A stretch of 64,000 bases of DNA, taken from positions 558,001 to 622,000 of the forward strand of contig JABUKB010000001.1 of assembly GCA_014595895.1 (NCBI GenBank), written 5' to 3'. Below the pieces are notes generated by a model. The model was not told where the DNA came from. It did no database searches and saw nothing but the letters and a program-made list of their open reading frames with translations. Position numbers and translations under genes: made by a program. Of this stretch, positions 52,791-61,950 are shown in pieces. Source of the stretch: Lysinibacillus odysseyi. GTDB taxonomy: Bacteria > Bacillota > Bacilli > Bacillales_A > Planococcaceae. Each line of letters starts with the position of its first letter. Position 1 is the stretch's first letter.

Positions 52791-53053
52791 TTTACCTACT
52801 TAAAGACATCAGACATCTTACTTCTATAAAAAATAGGATTGAATCAGTGAATAACGTATTATTTCAGCCTGATACGATGCTTATAGTTGGTATATAATAA
52901 GAACCATTATGCGAAGGTAATGTTCGTATATAAAATAAATAAACCAATTAAAAGGGCTTATTTAAGAATTATATATCTTTAAAACCGTATAATATAATTT
53001 TTATTTAACTTAACGTTCGTTATTTAGGTTTATAGGAAAGTGTAGGGATTGTC
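52791..53053. other. intergenic region before the OFA carrier
   Basis: AT-rich, no gene seen. It contains AACGTTCG near 53012 but no full LexA-type dyad. A TATAATA sequence near 52989 may be a -10 box. Confidence 0.4.
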
Positions 53054-54319
53054 TTGAAGAGTAAATGGGAAAATAAGTGGTTGCGTGCCGTATTGCCGGC
53101 ATTATTAATTCATTGCAGTATCGGAACCGTGTATTGCTGGTCGCTGTTCAAAGCGGATATTGCTTATTATATTGACAAGCCGCTCGGCCAAGTGGAATGG
53201 GCGTTTAGTTTAGCAATTTTCGTTTTAGGGATGTCTGCTGCTTTTGGCGGGAAATTTGTGGAGAAAGATATCCATAAATCTTCTCTGTATTCAACGATTT
53301 TCTTTATTGTAGGAATGGTCGGCACAGGCTTCTTTATTTATCAAAAATCACTCATTGGGATTTTTATTTGCTATGGCATTATCATGGGAATCGGTCTGGG
53401 TATCGGCTACTTAACACCGGTGAAAACATTGATGCTATGGTTTATCGATCAAAAAGGTTTAGCGACAGGCTTAGCGGTTGCGGGTTTTGGTTTAGCAAAA
53501 GTCATTGCCAGCCCATTAATGCAGGCATTATTAGGTCCTGCTACAGCTGAAGGGGTTTTAGTCGATCCCACACGTGTTTATAAAATGTTCTTTATTTTAG
53601 CAGGCATTTATTTAGTTTTAATGATGATTGGCCATGTATTAATTAAAAAACCGGATGGCTGGGTAGAGGAAGAGTCTTCTTCTCTAGTGTTTCATTATGC
53701 AGCGGTATTGAAAAATAAAACATTTATCGGCATTTGGGTAATGTTCTACATTAATATTACGTGTGGTCTAGCCTTAATTGCGCAGGAAAAGGCAATGTTA
53801 GCAGCGGTTGGCTTTGGGGCGATTGGTCTAGTGAGTTCTTTAACAGCGGTATTCAATGCGGGCGGACGATTGTTTTACTCTGCTTGGGCAGACCGCCTAC
53901 AGGATCGTAATATGATATACAAAGTGGTCTTTATCTCTACCATTTTAGCAATGGTGGCGACAGTAGGTTTTGATGCCTTTAACAATAATTTGGCCATCTT
54001 CATTATTGTTTTATTATGTGTCATCAATGCTGGTTACGGTGGAGGATTCTCTAACTTACCGACATTGTTGGCGGACCGATTTGGTTTGAAATATATCAGT
54101 ACGGTACACGGTTTGGCATTATCGGCATGGGCGTTTGCCGGGTTGTCAGGCAATCAGCTGAGCGCATTCATTCTTGAGAAAACAGGCTCATATGAAATGC
54201 TATTGTACATATTAATTGCCATGTTTTTAGTGGCTACATTGGTAAGCATATTCGTTGTAAAACCGGGCATGGTAGAATTGGAACAAGAAGAAGCAGCAAA
54301 AAATGTAGCTGTCAATTAA
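53054..54319 (+). CDS. MFS transporter, oxalate/formate antiporter (OFA) family
   Basis: A 421-residue carrier with 12 helices. The opening RAVLPALLIHCSIGTVYCWSLF, WAFSLAIFVLGMSAAFGGKFVEK near 50-75, GIGYLTPVKTLMLWF near 115 and GFGLAKVIASPL are characteristic of the OFA group. The start is TTG 53054 with a weak AGGGAT site. Many OFA members do not transport oxalate, so the substrate is open. It stands alone and ends in a hairpin. Confidence 0.85.
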   Translation: MKSKWENKWLRAVLPALLIHCSIGTVYCWSLFKADIAYYIDKPLGQVEWAFSLAIFVLGMSAAFGGKFVEKDIHKSSLYSTIFFIVGMVGTGFFIYQKSLIGIFICYGIIMGIGLGIGYLTPVKTLMLWFIDQKGLATGLAVAGFGLAKVIASPLMQALLGPATAEGVLVDPTRVYKMFFILAGIYLVLMMIGHVLIKKPDGWVEEESSSLVFHYAAVLKNKTFIGIWVMFYINITCGLALIAQEKAMLAAVGFGAIGLVSSLTAVFNAGGRLFYSAWADRLQDRNMIYKVVFISTILAMVATVGFDAFNNNLAIFIIVLLCVINAGYGGGFSNLPTLLADRFGLKYISTVHGLALSAWAFAGLSGNQLSAFILEKTGSYEMLLYILIAMFLVATLVSIFVVKPGMVELEQEEAAKNVAVN

Positions 54320-54323
54320 GGAT

Positions 54324-54358
54324 AAGACCTTTCAAGTGTAGAGCTTGGGAGGTCTTTT
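54324..54358 (+). terminator. intrinsic terminator after the OFA gene
   Basis: AAGACCT/AGGTCTT stem with inner partial pairing and TTTT. Confidence 0.75.
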
Positions 54359-54396
54359 CGGTTATAATAAGAGTAAAAAGTTAGGCGTGTTTAATA

Positions 54397-54753
54397 ATGG
54401 AAACCAGTTTGTTACAGGCACATTGTGAAAAATGTGAGCAACGATTTGAGGTAGATACGGAAAAAACACCATATCAATCCATGTTCGAGCCACAGCCTGA
54501 TATGAAGGTTGTTGAAAAGCGTACATATCATGTCGAGTGTCCGCATTGCGGAACAAAAAATACAATTATTCAGCCCGTTACAAAATCTTTGAGTGAGTTA
54601 CAAGAAATATCAGGCAATATAAAAACTGTTAATATAAAAGGTGGACCAGCTTGCCTGGTAATGATAGGAATCCTATTATTGCTATTAACTCTTGGTGGTG
54701 CAATTGGTTATTTCCTAATCAAAGGAATTGGTACGGTATTCAGTTGGATCTAA
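54397..54753 (+). CDS. zinc-ribbon membrane protein, unknown
   Basis: 118 residues: an N-terminal zinc ribbon with CEKC near 10 and CPHC near 49, then one or two C-terminal membrane helices (about 85-115, glycine-rich). No strong ribosome site was seen before the ATG. Probably membrane-tethered with the ribbon in the cytoplasm. Family not recognised. Confidence 0.65.
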   Translation: METSLLQAHCEKCEQRFEVDTEKTPYQSMFEPQPDMKVVEKRTYHVECPHCGTKNTIIQPVTKSLSELQEISGNIKTVNIKGGPACLVMIGILLLLLTLGGAIGYFLIKGIGTVFSWI

Positions 54754-54786
54754 ACTACTAATCAATCTCAGAAGGAATGATAGATC

Positions 54787-54906
54787 ATGGTGAAATTTAT
54801 ATTACTGGCACTGGTAATTGGCGGAGTCGTATGGATGCTTGTATCTGCAGAAATGATGTATAAGCGTGCAGATAAAGAGAAAAGCAACCGTACGGAAGAT
54901 TCATAG
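54787..54906 (+). CDS. small single-pass membrane protein (39 aa)
   Basis: A 39-residue peptide: one N-terminal hydrophobic helix (FILLALVIGGVVWMLV) followed by a charged tail (YKRADKEKSNRTEDS). AGAAGGAA precedes the ATG. It lies 33 bases after the zinc-ribbon gene, likely the same transcript. Confidence 0.6.
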   Translation: MVKFILLALVIGGVVWMLVSAEMMYKRADKEKSNRTEDS

Positions 54907-54971
54907 TCTAAAGCATGTTTAAAGTTAGTAAATTTGCTATAATAAGACTACTAGAAGGAGTGTGAATATAC

Positions 54972-55394
54972 ATGAAAAACTATTATCAAAACGTAGCAGT
55001 CGCACTAGATTTTTCACAGCCTTCACTTGCAGCACTTGAGCGCGCAACTGAAGTAGCTAAGCAACACGGCGCTACTTTGCATTTAGTATCGATTGTTGAC
55101 AACCAATCATTCGGTTCTATCGCTGCATATGATCTTACATATGCAGATGAATTATTACAAGAGCGCAATAAAGAAGTAAGCCAGCTAAAAGAAAAGATTG
55201 TCGCAGCAGGTGTAGCGAATGTACAAATTCATGTTGAAACAGGCTCTCCGAAGAAAATTTTAACGGAGTATCCAGCAGATTTATTAATTGTAGGAGCAAC
55301 GGGGCTTTCACGCATGGAAAAGGCGATGCTTGGTTCCGTATCCGAAAAAGTAGTGCGTCATGCAGTGTGCGATGTGCTTGTAGTCCGTGCGTAA
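54972..55394 (+). CDS. universal stress protein (UspA family)
   Basis: A 140-residue single-domain Usp. VAVALDFSQPS near residue 8 and the ATP-binding GATGLSRMEKAMLGSVSEKVVRHA (G-x2-G-x9-GS pattern) near 106, ending CDVLVVRA. AGAAGGAG precedes the ATG. Role in stress survival is family knowledge; nothing in the neighbourhood narrows it. Confidence 0.92.
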   Translation: MKNYYQNVAVALDFSQPSLAALERATEVAKQHGATLHLVSIVDNQSFGSIAAYDLTYADELLQERNKEVSQLKEKIVAAGVANVQIHVETGSPKKILTEYPADLLIVGATGLSRMEKAMLGSVSEKVVRHAVCDVLVVRA

Positions 55395-55402
55395 GTCATA
55401 AT

Positions 55403-55449
55403 AAAAAGGTCGTTAAGGCTCCTATGACGGAAGCTTTAACGACCTTTTT
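55403..55449. terminator. bidirectional terminator
   Basis: A 14-bp perfect stem AAAAAGGTCGTTAA/TTAACGACCTTTTT between convergent genes. Confidence 0.93.
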
Positions 55450-55455
55450 AAATAT

Positions 55456-56334
55456 TTAAATAAGATCTTGCAGCACCTGATGCTCTTTTAATGGACGAAT
55501 ACGAACGTTATGTTGGAAGCGTTTGGCTTCGCGATAAGGTAACCTGCGAAACGGTGTTTTGTGATCATCCACATCCATTTGATAAGGCTCGACCCGCCCT
55601 TTAGGCAAGCAAATTAAGCGCTGAAAAGGATTGATGGCAATGGCATTAGCATATTTACCAAAAGAGGTAAAATCTTGTCCTCCGTGAAAATACATATTTA
55701 AAATGGCACGACTATGGGCAATCACATAGGGATTTTGGCACGGGAACCATTGATCTTTAAACGTAACGCCAAGCAGCACAAAATAAGGAAGAAATGCCTG
55801 GTGATCTTCCGTTAATGTAAAGGAACTATCCTGTGCCTCTGCGAGATGATACACCCGTAGCTGCGGGTCGAAGCTCCATAATTCATAATAAATGAGTGAA
55901 ATAACTGGCTGGCGCATCTTTTGTTTTACCATTAAATTAAGCGGAAGATGCTCAGCTGTTAAAAATAACTTATTTTTTGTGAAATAGGAAAGCTCCTTGC
56001 CGATCACTTGCTGATATTGAGAGTTTTCATAAATAACCGCATAAAACATTTCCCTGAACTCAATAATGACATATTGAGAAGGTGGATAGTGACTGTTGAA
56101 AATGTATTGCTCACACTGCTCAATTGTTTCGAAACCGTCATAGAAATAATAGCTGTCATAGACAGCATGAATCCATTCCCGGCATATGATATCTTCTGTT
56201 TCAAAAAAAGCAGCTTCATTGATTAGCTTATGCGAGGAAACAAGATGACCATCCGAAATGCGCAAGGTTCCCACTGTTAGTAATTTAGTTACAAGCTGTA
56301 TGTTATAATCTTCTTTTGTTAGAACTGCCTTCAC
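55456..56334 (-). CDS. hypothetical protein, unknown
   Basis: A 292-residue soluble protein, unusually rich in Tyr and Phe (for example WIHAVYDSYYFYDGF), without signal peptide or membrane segment. The C-terminal part is basic (KTPFRRLPYREAKRF). Composition suggests a compact mixed alpha/beta protein; no catalytic motif was recognised. Reading frame and codon use look like neighbouring genes, so it seems a real native gene. Confidence 0.65.
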   Translation of the reverse strand: MKAVLTKEDYNIQLVTKLLTVGTLRISDGHLVSSHKLINEAAFFETEDIICREWIHAVYDSYYFYDGFETIEQCEQYIFNSHYPPSQYVIIEFREMFYAVIYENSQYQQVIGKELSYFTKNKLFLTAEHLPLNLMVKQKMRQPVISLIYYELWSFDPQLRVYHLAEAQDSSFTLTEDHQAFLPYFVLLGVTFKDQWFPCQNPYVIAHSRAILNMYFHGGQDFTSFGKYANAIAINPFQRLICLPKGRVEPYQMDVDDHKTPFRRLPYREAKRFQHNVRIRPLKEHQVLQDLI

Positions 56335-56436
56335 TAATTCTGCTCTCCTTTTTGCTCGTAAGAATCTATTTATTATCTACTATAGAACAGATATAGAAAA
56401 AGATGCAATATATAATAGTAAAAAACAACTAAACAT

Positions 56437-56751
56437 TTAAGAAGCTAATTTTAAGCCTATAGTAGCACTAATGATAAGGGCGATACATAAAATGCGCTTC
56501 CAGTTTTTCGATTCGCCATAAAAAATCATGCCCAGTACTGTGCCCCCTACAGCCCCAATGCCGGTCCATACAGCATAAGCTGTGCCCATTGACAATGTTC
56601 TCATCCCAAGTGATAATAGCACGAAGCTAATGGCAAATCCTACTGCCATCGCTATGACGTAGCGCCATTTCCTCGTATGGGCATAACCGTTCATCATCAT
56701 GACACCAAAAGCCTCTAAACATCCAGCGAGTATTACATATGTCCAAGCCAT
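56437..56751 (-). CDS. gdnD: SMR family transporter, second subunit (YkkD/GdnD-like)
   Basis: A 104-residue four-helix small multidrug resistance protein. The conserved Glu is in the first helix (AGCLEAFGVMMMNGYAH), with TAYAVWTGIGAVGGTVLGMIFYGES in the third. It is coupled to the upstream partner by a TAATG overlap and lies under a guanidine-I riboswitch, so the pair is best read as a heteromeric guanidinium exporter. Confidence 0.88.
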   Translation of the reverse strand: MAWTYVILAGCLEAFGVMMMNGYAHTRKWRYVIAMAVGFAISFVLLSLGMRTLSMGTAYAVWTGIGAVGGTVLGMIFYGESKNWKRILCIALIISATIGLKLAS

Positions 56752-57077
56752 TATTCCTTCACCTCACCTGTCACCAATTTCAGCCCAATAACACCGATCA
56801 ATAACAACATGATAAACCCAATCGTCTGCATACTAAGCGGCTCGTTAAACAGCAAGGTATCTGCTAATACTGTGCCAACTGTGCCTAAACCGACAAATAT
56901 AGCGTACACTGTTCCGGCTGGTATTTTTTCGCTGATTTTTAGTAATGCTGTAAAGCTTACAACAATGGCAACAATTGTCGTGCTCCAGGTTAAAAAATCA
57001 TGTGCATGCTTTAAGCCGATTACCCAGCCTACTTCGAAAAGGGCAGCGCCGATCAGCGCAAACCAATATCTGTTCAT
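56751..57077 (-). CDS. gdnC: SMR family transporter, first subunit (YkkC/GdnC-like)
   Basis: A 108-residue SMR protein: WFALIGAALFEVGWVIGLKHAHD has the conserved Glu in helix 1 and the GLKxA signature typical of the SugE/Gdx type, and GTVYAIFVGLGTVGTVLADTLLFNE in helix 3. The ATG at 57077 follows GAAGGAGG; the ATG at 57098 overlaps the ribosome site. The guanidine-I aptamer sits directly upstream. Confidence 0.9.
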   Translation of the reverse strand: MNRYWFALIGAALFEVGWVIGLKHAHDFLTWSTTIVAIVVSFTALLKISEKIPAGTVYAIFVGLGTVGTVLADTLLFNEPLSMQTIGFIMLLLIGVIGLKLVTGEVKE

Positions 57078-57099
57078 GTATTTTTCCTCCTTCAACATA

Positions 57100-57147
57100 A
57101 AAAAGCCTGGGAAACAACTGATTCTTGCTCAGTTATCTCCCAGGCTT
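57100..57147 (-). terminator. terminator of the guanidine-I riboswitch
   Basis: Minus-strand stem AAGCCTGGGAGATAACTGA / TCAGTTGTTTCCCAGGCTT, a 5-6-base loop and six T. Its 5' arm overlaps the 3' end of the aptamer, the classic layout of a ligand-on switch. Confidence 0.9.
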
Positions 57148-57228
57148 TTATCCCTCCGTGTACATAGCATGAACTATGCGTTTTCTCTCGGTCCAGACTA
57201 GCGCTTGCTACGGAACCCTAGAAAACTT
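57134..57228 (-). ncRNA. guanidine-I riboswitch (ykkC class)
   Basis: Reading the minus strand: CTAGGGTTCCG (57221-57211), GGACCGAGAGAAAAC (57193-57179) and ACACGGAGGGATAAAAGCC (57162-57144) are the hallmark conserved blocks of the ykkC class in correct order and spacing. It controls the two SMR genes. Confidence 0.95.
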
Positions 57229-57242
57229 TCTATATGCATCTC

Positions 57243-57270
57243 ATTATACACACTATTATTTGCGAATCAA
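57243..57270 (-). promoter_or_regulatory. promoter of the guanidine-I leader
   Basis: Minus strand TTGATT (57270-57265), 16 bases, TATAAT (57248-57243), 15 bases before the aptamer. Confidence 0.75.
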
Positions 57271-57329
57271 GTCATATCTATTTATAATGGTATACAGTGT
57301 CAAAAAAAGAATGGATAGGAAGTTATAAA

Positions 57330-57959
57330 ATGAATAAAAAAACCATTATCATTTTAGGTGGTAGCCTTCTCCTTATTATAATTGCGATGATTCTTGTGCC
57401 AGCTATGGTTTCGTATAATAAAGAAGAAAATGCTGCCCAAGAACTTAGTGAATTATATGATGAAGAGTTTGTAATAACAAAATCCACAGCATCGGATCAT
57501 TTTTTTGGTGGTGCCTTTGACGTTACGGTGCAATCCTTAAATACCGAGGGAACATACGATTTTGTCATTAATGAAGACGAGTATACGGGCAATTACCATG
57601 GTGAGAACGTCAATATCGAAATCAATAAACTTCTAGAGCAACGTGTAGATGGTTTAGTAATGACAAACTCTCATATAGAAGCAGATGAAGCTATTTCTTA
57701 TCAAGAAGCAGGCATTGAGCAATTAGACATTCGTATGCTAGTCAATGAAGCTGTGCCAACAGCTACGCTAGATGATATGGCTGCGCTATTGAAAGAAAAG
57801 TTGGGAAATGTAGCGATTAACTTTGAAGTATTCATTGTAGAAGATGAAGAAATCTATAACGGTGTAGTCAAAGAAGTATCTATGTACTTCCAATTAAGTG
57901 ATATTACGCAAGATAGCTTTGAGGATTTCCCGTTTGAAGTAGAGCAGTATAGCTATTAA
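57330..57959 (+). CDS. membrane-anchored hypothetical protein
   Basis: 209 residues: one N-terminal membrane helix (IIIILGGSLLLIIIAMILVPAM without a lipobox) and an acidic extracytoplasmic part with little hydrophobicity. The ATG at 57330 is seven bases after ATAGGAAG; a GTG at 57297 is in frame but less likely. It precedes a YbaK-type gene by 28 bases. Family not recognised. Confidence 0.65.
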   Translation: MNKKTIIILGGSLLLIIIAMILVPAMVSYNKEENAAQELSELYDEEFVITKSTASDHFFGGAFDVTVQSLNTEGTYDFVINEDEYTGNYHGENVNIEINKLLEQRVDGLVMTNSHIEADEAISYQEAGIEQLDIRMLVNEAVPTATLDDMAALLKEKLGNVAINFEVFIVEDEEIYNGVVKEVSMYFQLSDITQDSFEDFPFEVEQYSY

Positions 57960-57987
57960 TGATGAATGTGTTGGGGGAGCGAGAGAT

Positions 57988-58470
57988 ATGAGTTTAGAGC
58001 GTGTGCAAGCATTTTTTAAGACATATAATCGAGATCAGGAAATTGTCATTCATGACCAGAGCACAGCATCTGTTCAAGAAGCGGCAGCGGCACTGGAAGT
58101 CCATCCTGCACGCATAGCAAAAACCTTGTGCTTTACTGGTGCTGAAACACCTATACTGGTCGTAGCAGCAGGGGACACAAAGGTAGATAATGCTAAATTT
58201 AAGCAAACATTTGGTGTCAAAGCAAAAATGCTAGATGCCGACTCCGTAAAGGAAGCAACGGGACATGCTGTAGGTGGTGTATGTCCATTCGCCTTAACTA
58301 CCAATTTGCCAGTATATATTGATGAATCCGTTAAGCGCTTTGTGACGGTGCATCCAGCATGCGGAAGTGCCAATTCATCGATTGAATTAACGATTGACGA
58401 ATTATATACATATAGCGGGGCAAAAAACTTTGTTGATGTTTGTAAAGACTGGGACCCCCAATTATCGTAA
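57988..58470 (+). CDS. YbaK/EbsC family protein (aminoacyl-tRNA editing type)
   Basis: A 160-residue free-standing editing-domain protein related to the ProRS INS domain. Features: ALEVHPARIAKTLCF near 36, VAAGDTKVDNAKF near 60, and GHAVGGVCPFAL near 92 followed by VYIDESVKRF and PACGSANSSIELT, all typical. The family hydrolyses mischarged Cys- or Ala-tRNA(Pro). A proline operon lies just downstream in convergent orientation, perhaps by chance. Confidence 0.88.
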   Translation: MSLERVQAFFKTYNRDQEIVIHDQSTASVQEAAAALEVHPARIAKTLCFTGAETPILVVAAGDTKVDNAKFKQTFGVKAKMLDADSVKEATGHAVGGVCPFALTTNLPVYIDESVKRFVTVHPACGSANSSIELTIDELYTYSGAKNFVDVCKDWDPQLS

Positions 58471-58471
58471 T

Positions 58472-58516
58472 AAAAAGAAGACTGCGAGCTCAAGGTGAGC
58501 TCGCAGTCTTCTTTTT
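58472..58516. terminator. bidirectional terminator
   Basis: A 21-bp perfect stem (58472-58492 with 58496-58516), A-run and T-run at the ends, loop of 3. Confidence 0.95.
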
Positions 58517-58569
58517 ATTGGTCAGGCAGTTGTTTTGGTTCCTGCCAGCTAGGTATTCATAGGGGAGGG

Positions 58570-59835
58570 TTACTCGCGTATTTGACCTTCGCCATATACA
58601 TAATATTTTGTTGATGTAAGGGCAGGCAATCCCATTGGACCGCGGGCGTGTAATTTTTGCGTTGAAATACCGATTTCAGCCCCATAGCCAAATTCAAACC
58701 CGTCTGTAAAGCGTGTAGAAGCATTGTGGTAAACGGCTGCTGCATCAATATTATGCAGGAACAGCTCGGCATTTTTAGCATCTTCTGTGACAATCGCTTC
58801 AGAGTGATTCGTACCAAACTGATTAATATGCAAAATGGCTTCTTCAACAGAAGGGATAATTTTTACACTTAACGTTAAATCTAAAAATTCTTCAGCAAAA
58901 TGTTCATCCGTAGCAGGTTGGGCTGTAGGTAGTACCTCGCACACTTGCGCATCCCCATAAATTTTTACGCCAGCATCACTTAATGTAGCTAACAATGCGG
59001 CTCCGTGTGCCGAAAAGAACTCCTCATGGATGAGGATGCTTTCGATGGCATTGCATACAGATGGACGCTGTGTTTTTGCATTTATAATAATTTTTGTAGC
59101 CATGTCTACATTTGCAGAGGCGTCGACAAACACATGACAGTTACCCGCACCGGTTTCTAGTACAGGTACACTCGCTTCACGTACGACTAAATCGATTAAC
59201 GCTTTACCGCCACGAGGAATGAGCACATCTAAATATTCCGTTAGATTAAATAACGTTTTCGCTGTTTCACGGGACGTATCTTCAATCAGCAGTACAGCAT
59301 CCTGAGGGAAGTGTGCTTTTTCTAACGCACGGTGAATAGAGGCAACGAGTGCAATGTTGGAATGTTTTGCTGAGCTTGAACCGCGCAACAGTACAGCATT
59401 GCTTGTTTTTAACGATAATGTTGCCGCATCCACGGTAACATTTGGTCGCGCCTCGTAAATCATGCCGATGACACCTAATGGAACGCGGCGTTTCAAAATA
59501 CGTAAGCCATTTTCCTTTTCAATGCTTTCCAGCACTTCGCCTACAGGGTCTTCTAGCTCCACTAAAAGTTTAATGGCTTCACTCATGGCTGTGATGCGTT
59601 CTGCATTCAGCATAATACGGTCTAGCGTAGATGTCGGCAAACCTGCCGCTGCGCCGTCTTGCAAGTCCTTTTTATTTTCCTCGATAATCATATCCTGATC
59701 GATCAATAATTGTTCAGCAATCGCCAACAGCGCAGCATTTTTTTCGGCTGTTGATTTTGTGTTCATCGTAAAACTCGCTAGTTTAGCGCGCTTGCCTTTT
59801 AGTATTACTTCATTTTCTGTTAATGTACCCATCAT
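58570..59835 (-). CDS. proA: glutamate-5-semialdehyde dehydrogenase
   Basis: Reduces glutamyl-5-phosphate in proline synthesis. The 421 residues contain [23 protein letters not shown] near 113, [10 protein letters not shown] near 207, the catalytic Cys in [14 protein letters not shown] near 268, and [15 protein letters not shown] at the end. GAAAGGT precedes the ATG. It starts 12 bases after proB and shares its T-box leader. Confidence 0.95.
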   Translation of the reverse strand: MMGTLTENEVILKGKRAKLASFTMNTKSTAEKNAALLAIAEQLLIDQDMIIEENKKDLQDGAAAGLPTSTLDRIMLNAERITAMSEAIKLLVELEDPVGEVLESIEKENGLRILKRRVPLGVIGMIYEARPNVTVDAATLSLKTSNAVLLRGSSSAKHSNIALVASIHRALEKAHFPQDAVLLIEDTSRETAKTLFNLTEYLDVLIPRGGKALIDLVVREASVPVLETGAGNCHVFVDASANVDMATKIIINAKTQRPSVCNAIESILIHEEFFSAHGAALLATLSDAGVKIYGDAQVCEVLPTAQPATDEHFAEEFLDLTLSVKIIPSVEEAILHINQFGTNHSEAIVTEDAKNAELFLHNIDAAAVYHNASTRFTDGFEFGYGAEIGISTQKLHARGPMGLPALTSTKYYVYGEGQIRE

Positions 59836-59847
59836 GTCCCAACCTTT

Positions 59848-60930
59848 CTATATTTGCACCCAATGATTACGGTGAATCACTACTTCCGGTCCGTCCAGTT
59901 CAGTAGAGTGTTTGCCCATCGCTTTTTCCAAGGCCTCACTTGAATAGAGAACTTCACCACGTCCAATTGGTCGGTGGCGGTCGTATACTTCGACTACATC
60001 CCCCTTATCAAAATGCCCTTCAAATGCATAAATTCCTGCCGGTAATAAAGATTTGCCGCCTGTTGTTAATGCTTCGACTGCTCCTTCATCGACAAATATT
60101 TTTCCGCTTACTTCAGTTAATGTCAGCCATTGTTTATTCATAGGCAAAATCGCACAACTCGTGCTTTCGAAGTAAGTACCATCACCGCAATCCGCTAAAA
60201 TATCAATGAGTTTATTGGCACCTTTCCCATTGCCGATAAAGACTTTGACACCGGCATTCATCGCATATTTGGCAGCAGTTAATTTTGATTCCATTCCGCC
60301 TGTCCCCACTTTTGAGCCTGTTCCTGATGTAAAGCCAAGCATTTCGTCGGTAATTTCTGTAATGCGGTCGATACGCTTCGCATCTGGATTTTTCATTGGA
60401 TTGGCATCATAAAGACCATTTACATCGGTTAAGATAATCAGCTGGTCGGCATGAACCAGACCACTTACAAGAGCGGAAAGCATATCGTTATCGCCAAACG
60501 TCAGCTCCGTAATCGATACGGTATCATTTTCATTAATAATCGGTAAAATAGAGCGGTCCAGCAATTCGGAAAAGGTAGCATAAGCATTTTTATAACGCTT
60601 CTTTTCGCTAAAATCAAAGCGGGTAAGTAAAATTTGCGCAGGGGTAATACCATGTTCGCTGAACGCATCAAAATAGCGTCCAATAAGTAAGCTTTGGCCA
60701 ATCGCTGCCGCCGCTTGTTTTCCCTTTGTCGTGACAGGGCGTGAAGAATAGCCGAGCCTTCTAAAGCCTGCTGCTACTGCTCCGCTTGATACAAGAAGCA
60801 CCTCATGACCCTGCTGCTTTAATTTTGCTAAAGCCGCGATGTGATCGAGGAACTTTTCTTGGTCGATTTCGCCCTTGGCATTTGTCAATGAACTACTACC
60901 GATTTTTACGACAATTCTTTTTCTTTCCAT
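59848..60930 (-). CDS. proB: glutamate 5-kinase
   Basis: Phosphorylates glutamate as the first, feedback-controlled step of proline synthesis. The 360 residues have an amino-acid kinase domain (IVVKIGSSSLTN at the start, NENDTVS near 135, LTDVNGLYDANP near 168, GTGGMESKLTAAKYA near 210) and a C-terminal PUA domain from about 270. The ATG at 60930 has GGAGG eleven bases upstream; the ATG at 60948 falls within the leader terminator end and has no site. Confidence 0.95.
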   Translation of the reverse strand: MERKRIVVKIGSSSLTNAKGEIDQEKFLDHIAALAKLKQQGHEVLLVSSGAVAAGFRRLGYSSRPVTTKGKQAAAAIGQSLLIGRYFDAFSEHGITPAQILLTRFDFSEKKRYKNAYATFSELLDRSILPIINENDTVSITELTFGDNDMLSALVSGLVHADQLIILTDVNGLYDANPMKNPDAKRIDRITEITDEMLGFTSGTGSKVGTGGMESKLTAAKYAMNAGVKVFIGNGKGANKLIDILADCGDGTYFESTSCAILPMNKQWLTLTEVSGKIFVDEGAVEALTTGGKSLLPAGIYAFEGHFDKGDVVEVYDRHRPIGRGEVLYSSEALEKAMGKHSTELDGPEVVIHRNHWVQI

Positions 60931-60950
60931 AGTTTTTTCAGCCTCCATAT

Positions 60951-61185
60951 AAAAAAAGCGCTCCTCATCCTATAAAATAGGACGAAAAACGCTTTCCGTG
61001 GTACCACCTAAATTGAATGTTTTCTGAACATTCCACTTGATCTCATAACGCTGAGTCGGCGCCTAGTTTTGCTAGGAGCTAGGAAAGTAGGATTCAGTCG
61101 TCTATCTCTGCACGCACCTTTCAGCCCATGGGTGTCGCTCTCTTCTGCAGATTAGTCACGCTTACTTGTCTTTCTTCTGCTTTTC
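60951..61185 (-). ncRNA. T-box leader of proBA, specifier CCU (proline)
   Basis: On the minus strand the T-box core AGGTGGTACCACGG is at 61009-60996. Upstream, GAATCCTACT (61095-61086) gives a specifier-loop candidate with CCU at 61091-61089, which reads proline and agrees with the genes controlled. Stem I distal sequences lie between about 61180 and 61095. The terminator AAAGCG...CGCTTTTTTT lies at 60995-60951. Uncharged tRNA-Pro would favour read-through. Confidence 0.92.
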
Positions 61186-61424
61186 GTTATTTGAGTATAA
61201 GGATGCACGACAATTAAAATTTTGTCAACAGATTAAAGTAATAAATTTATCTAAATTATTTAAATATTGCATAAATGTAAAGTTATGCCATTAAAAAAGG
61301 CTGATATATAGGGATTGTAGGATCCAGTAAGACCATATGCCGTTTTGAATCATTCTCCTCTATTTTATACATTGAAGCTACCTAGGAAAAAACAGATACG
61401 TGCATGTATAAATAGGAGCTTATC

Positions 61425-61925
61425 ATGAAATTTGAAGAAGTAGCAGAGAATATGACGCCAAAAATTGCAATGTTGTTAAATCAGCTGCACATTTATAAAG
61501 ACCATGAGGAATACACTCAGGTTGCCTTAATCGCATTGTGGAAGGCTTATGAAAATTACGTCCCTGGACCATATCCTTTCTACGCATATTTATACAATAA
61601 AATGCGTTTTGCAATGATCGATGAGTTGAGAAAAAACATAAAACATGAGCAACGATACGGGGTGACAGCTGATGAAGAATTAGGCGTATTGCTACAAATT
61701 AAAGAAAAAGAGGAGGTAGAGTCAGAAATTATAGCAGAAATGTTTAAAGGCCTGAAAAACGAGGAAAAAACATTACTGAAGTTATTATTTTTTGAAGAGC
61801 AGTCGAATGAAGCGTTGGCAAAAGCTTTGCAAATATCAGAGGTAGCATTAAAAAAGCGTAAATACCGCTTGCTCCAAAAATTAAAGGCTAAGGCTCCTTG
61901 CTTTCATTCGCATGACGCTCAGTAG
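61425..61925 (+). CDS. small sigma-70 family (ECF-like) sigma factor
   Basis: A 166-residue sigma factor. A region 2-like segment (about 25-75) has EEYTQVALIALWKAYENY and YAYLYNKMRFAMIDELRKN, the latter with the core pattern of DNA-melting helices. A region 4-like segment (about 105-155) has LLKLLFFEEQSNEALAKALQISEVALKKRKYRLLQKLK as helix-turn-helix. TAGGAGC precedes the ATG. No anti-sigma gene is recognisable beside it. Confidence 0.82.
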   Translation: MKFEEVAENMTPKIAMLLNQLHIYKDHEEYTQVALIALWKAYENYVPGPYPFYAYLYNKMRFAMIDELRKNIKHEQRYGVTADEELGVLLQIKEKEEVESEIIAEMFKGLKNEEKTLLKLLFFEEQSNEALAKALQISEVALKKRKYRLLQKLKAKAPCFHSHDAQ

Positions 61926-61950
61926 AGGGGGCAACTAAGTGGAGGCATCA

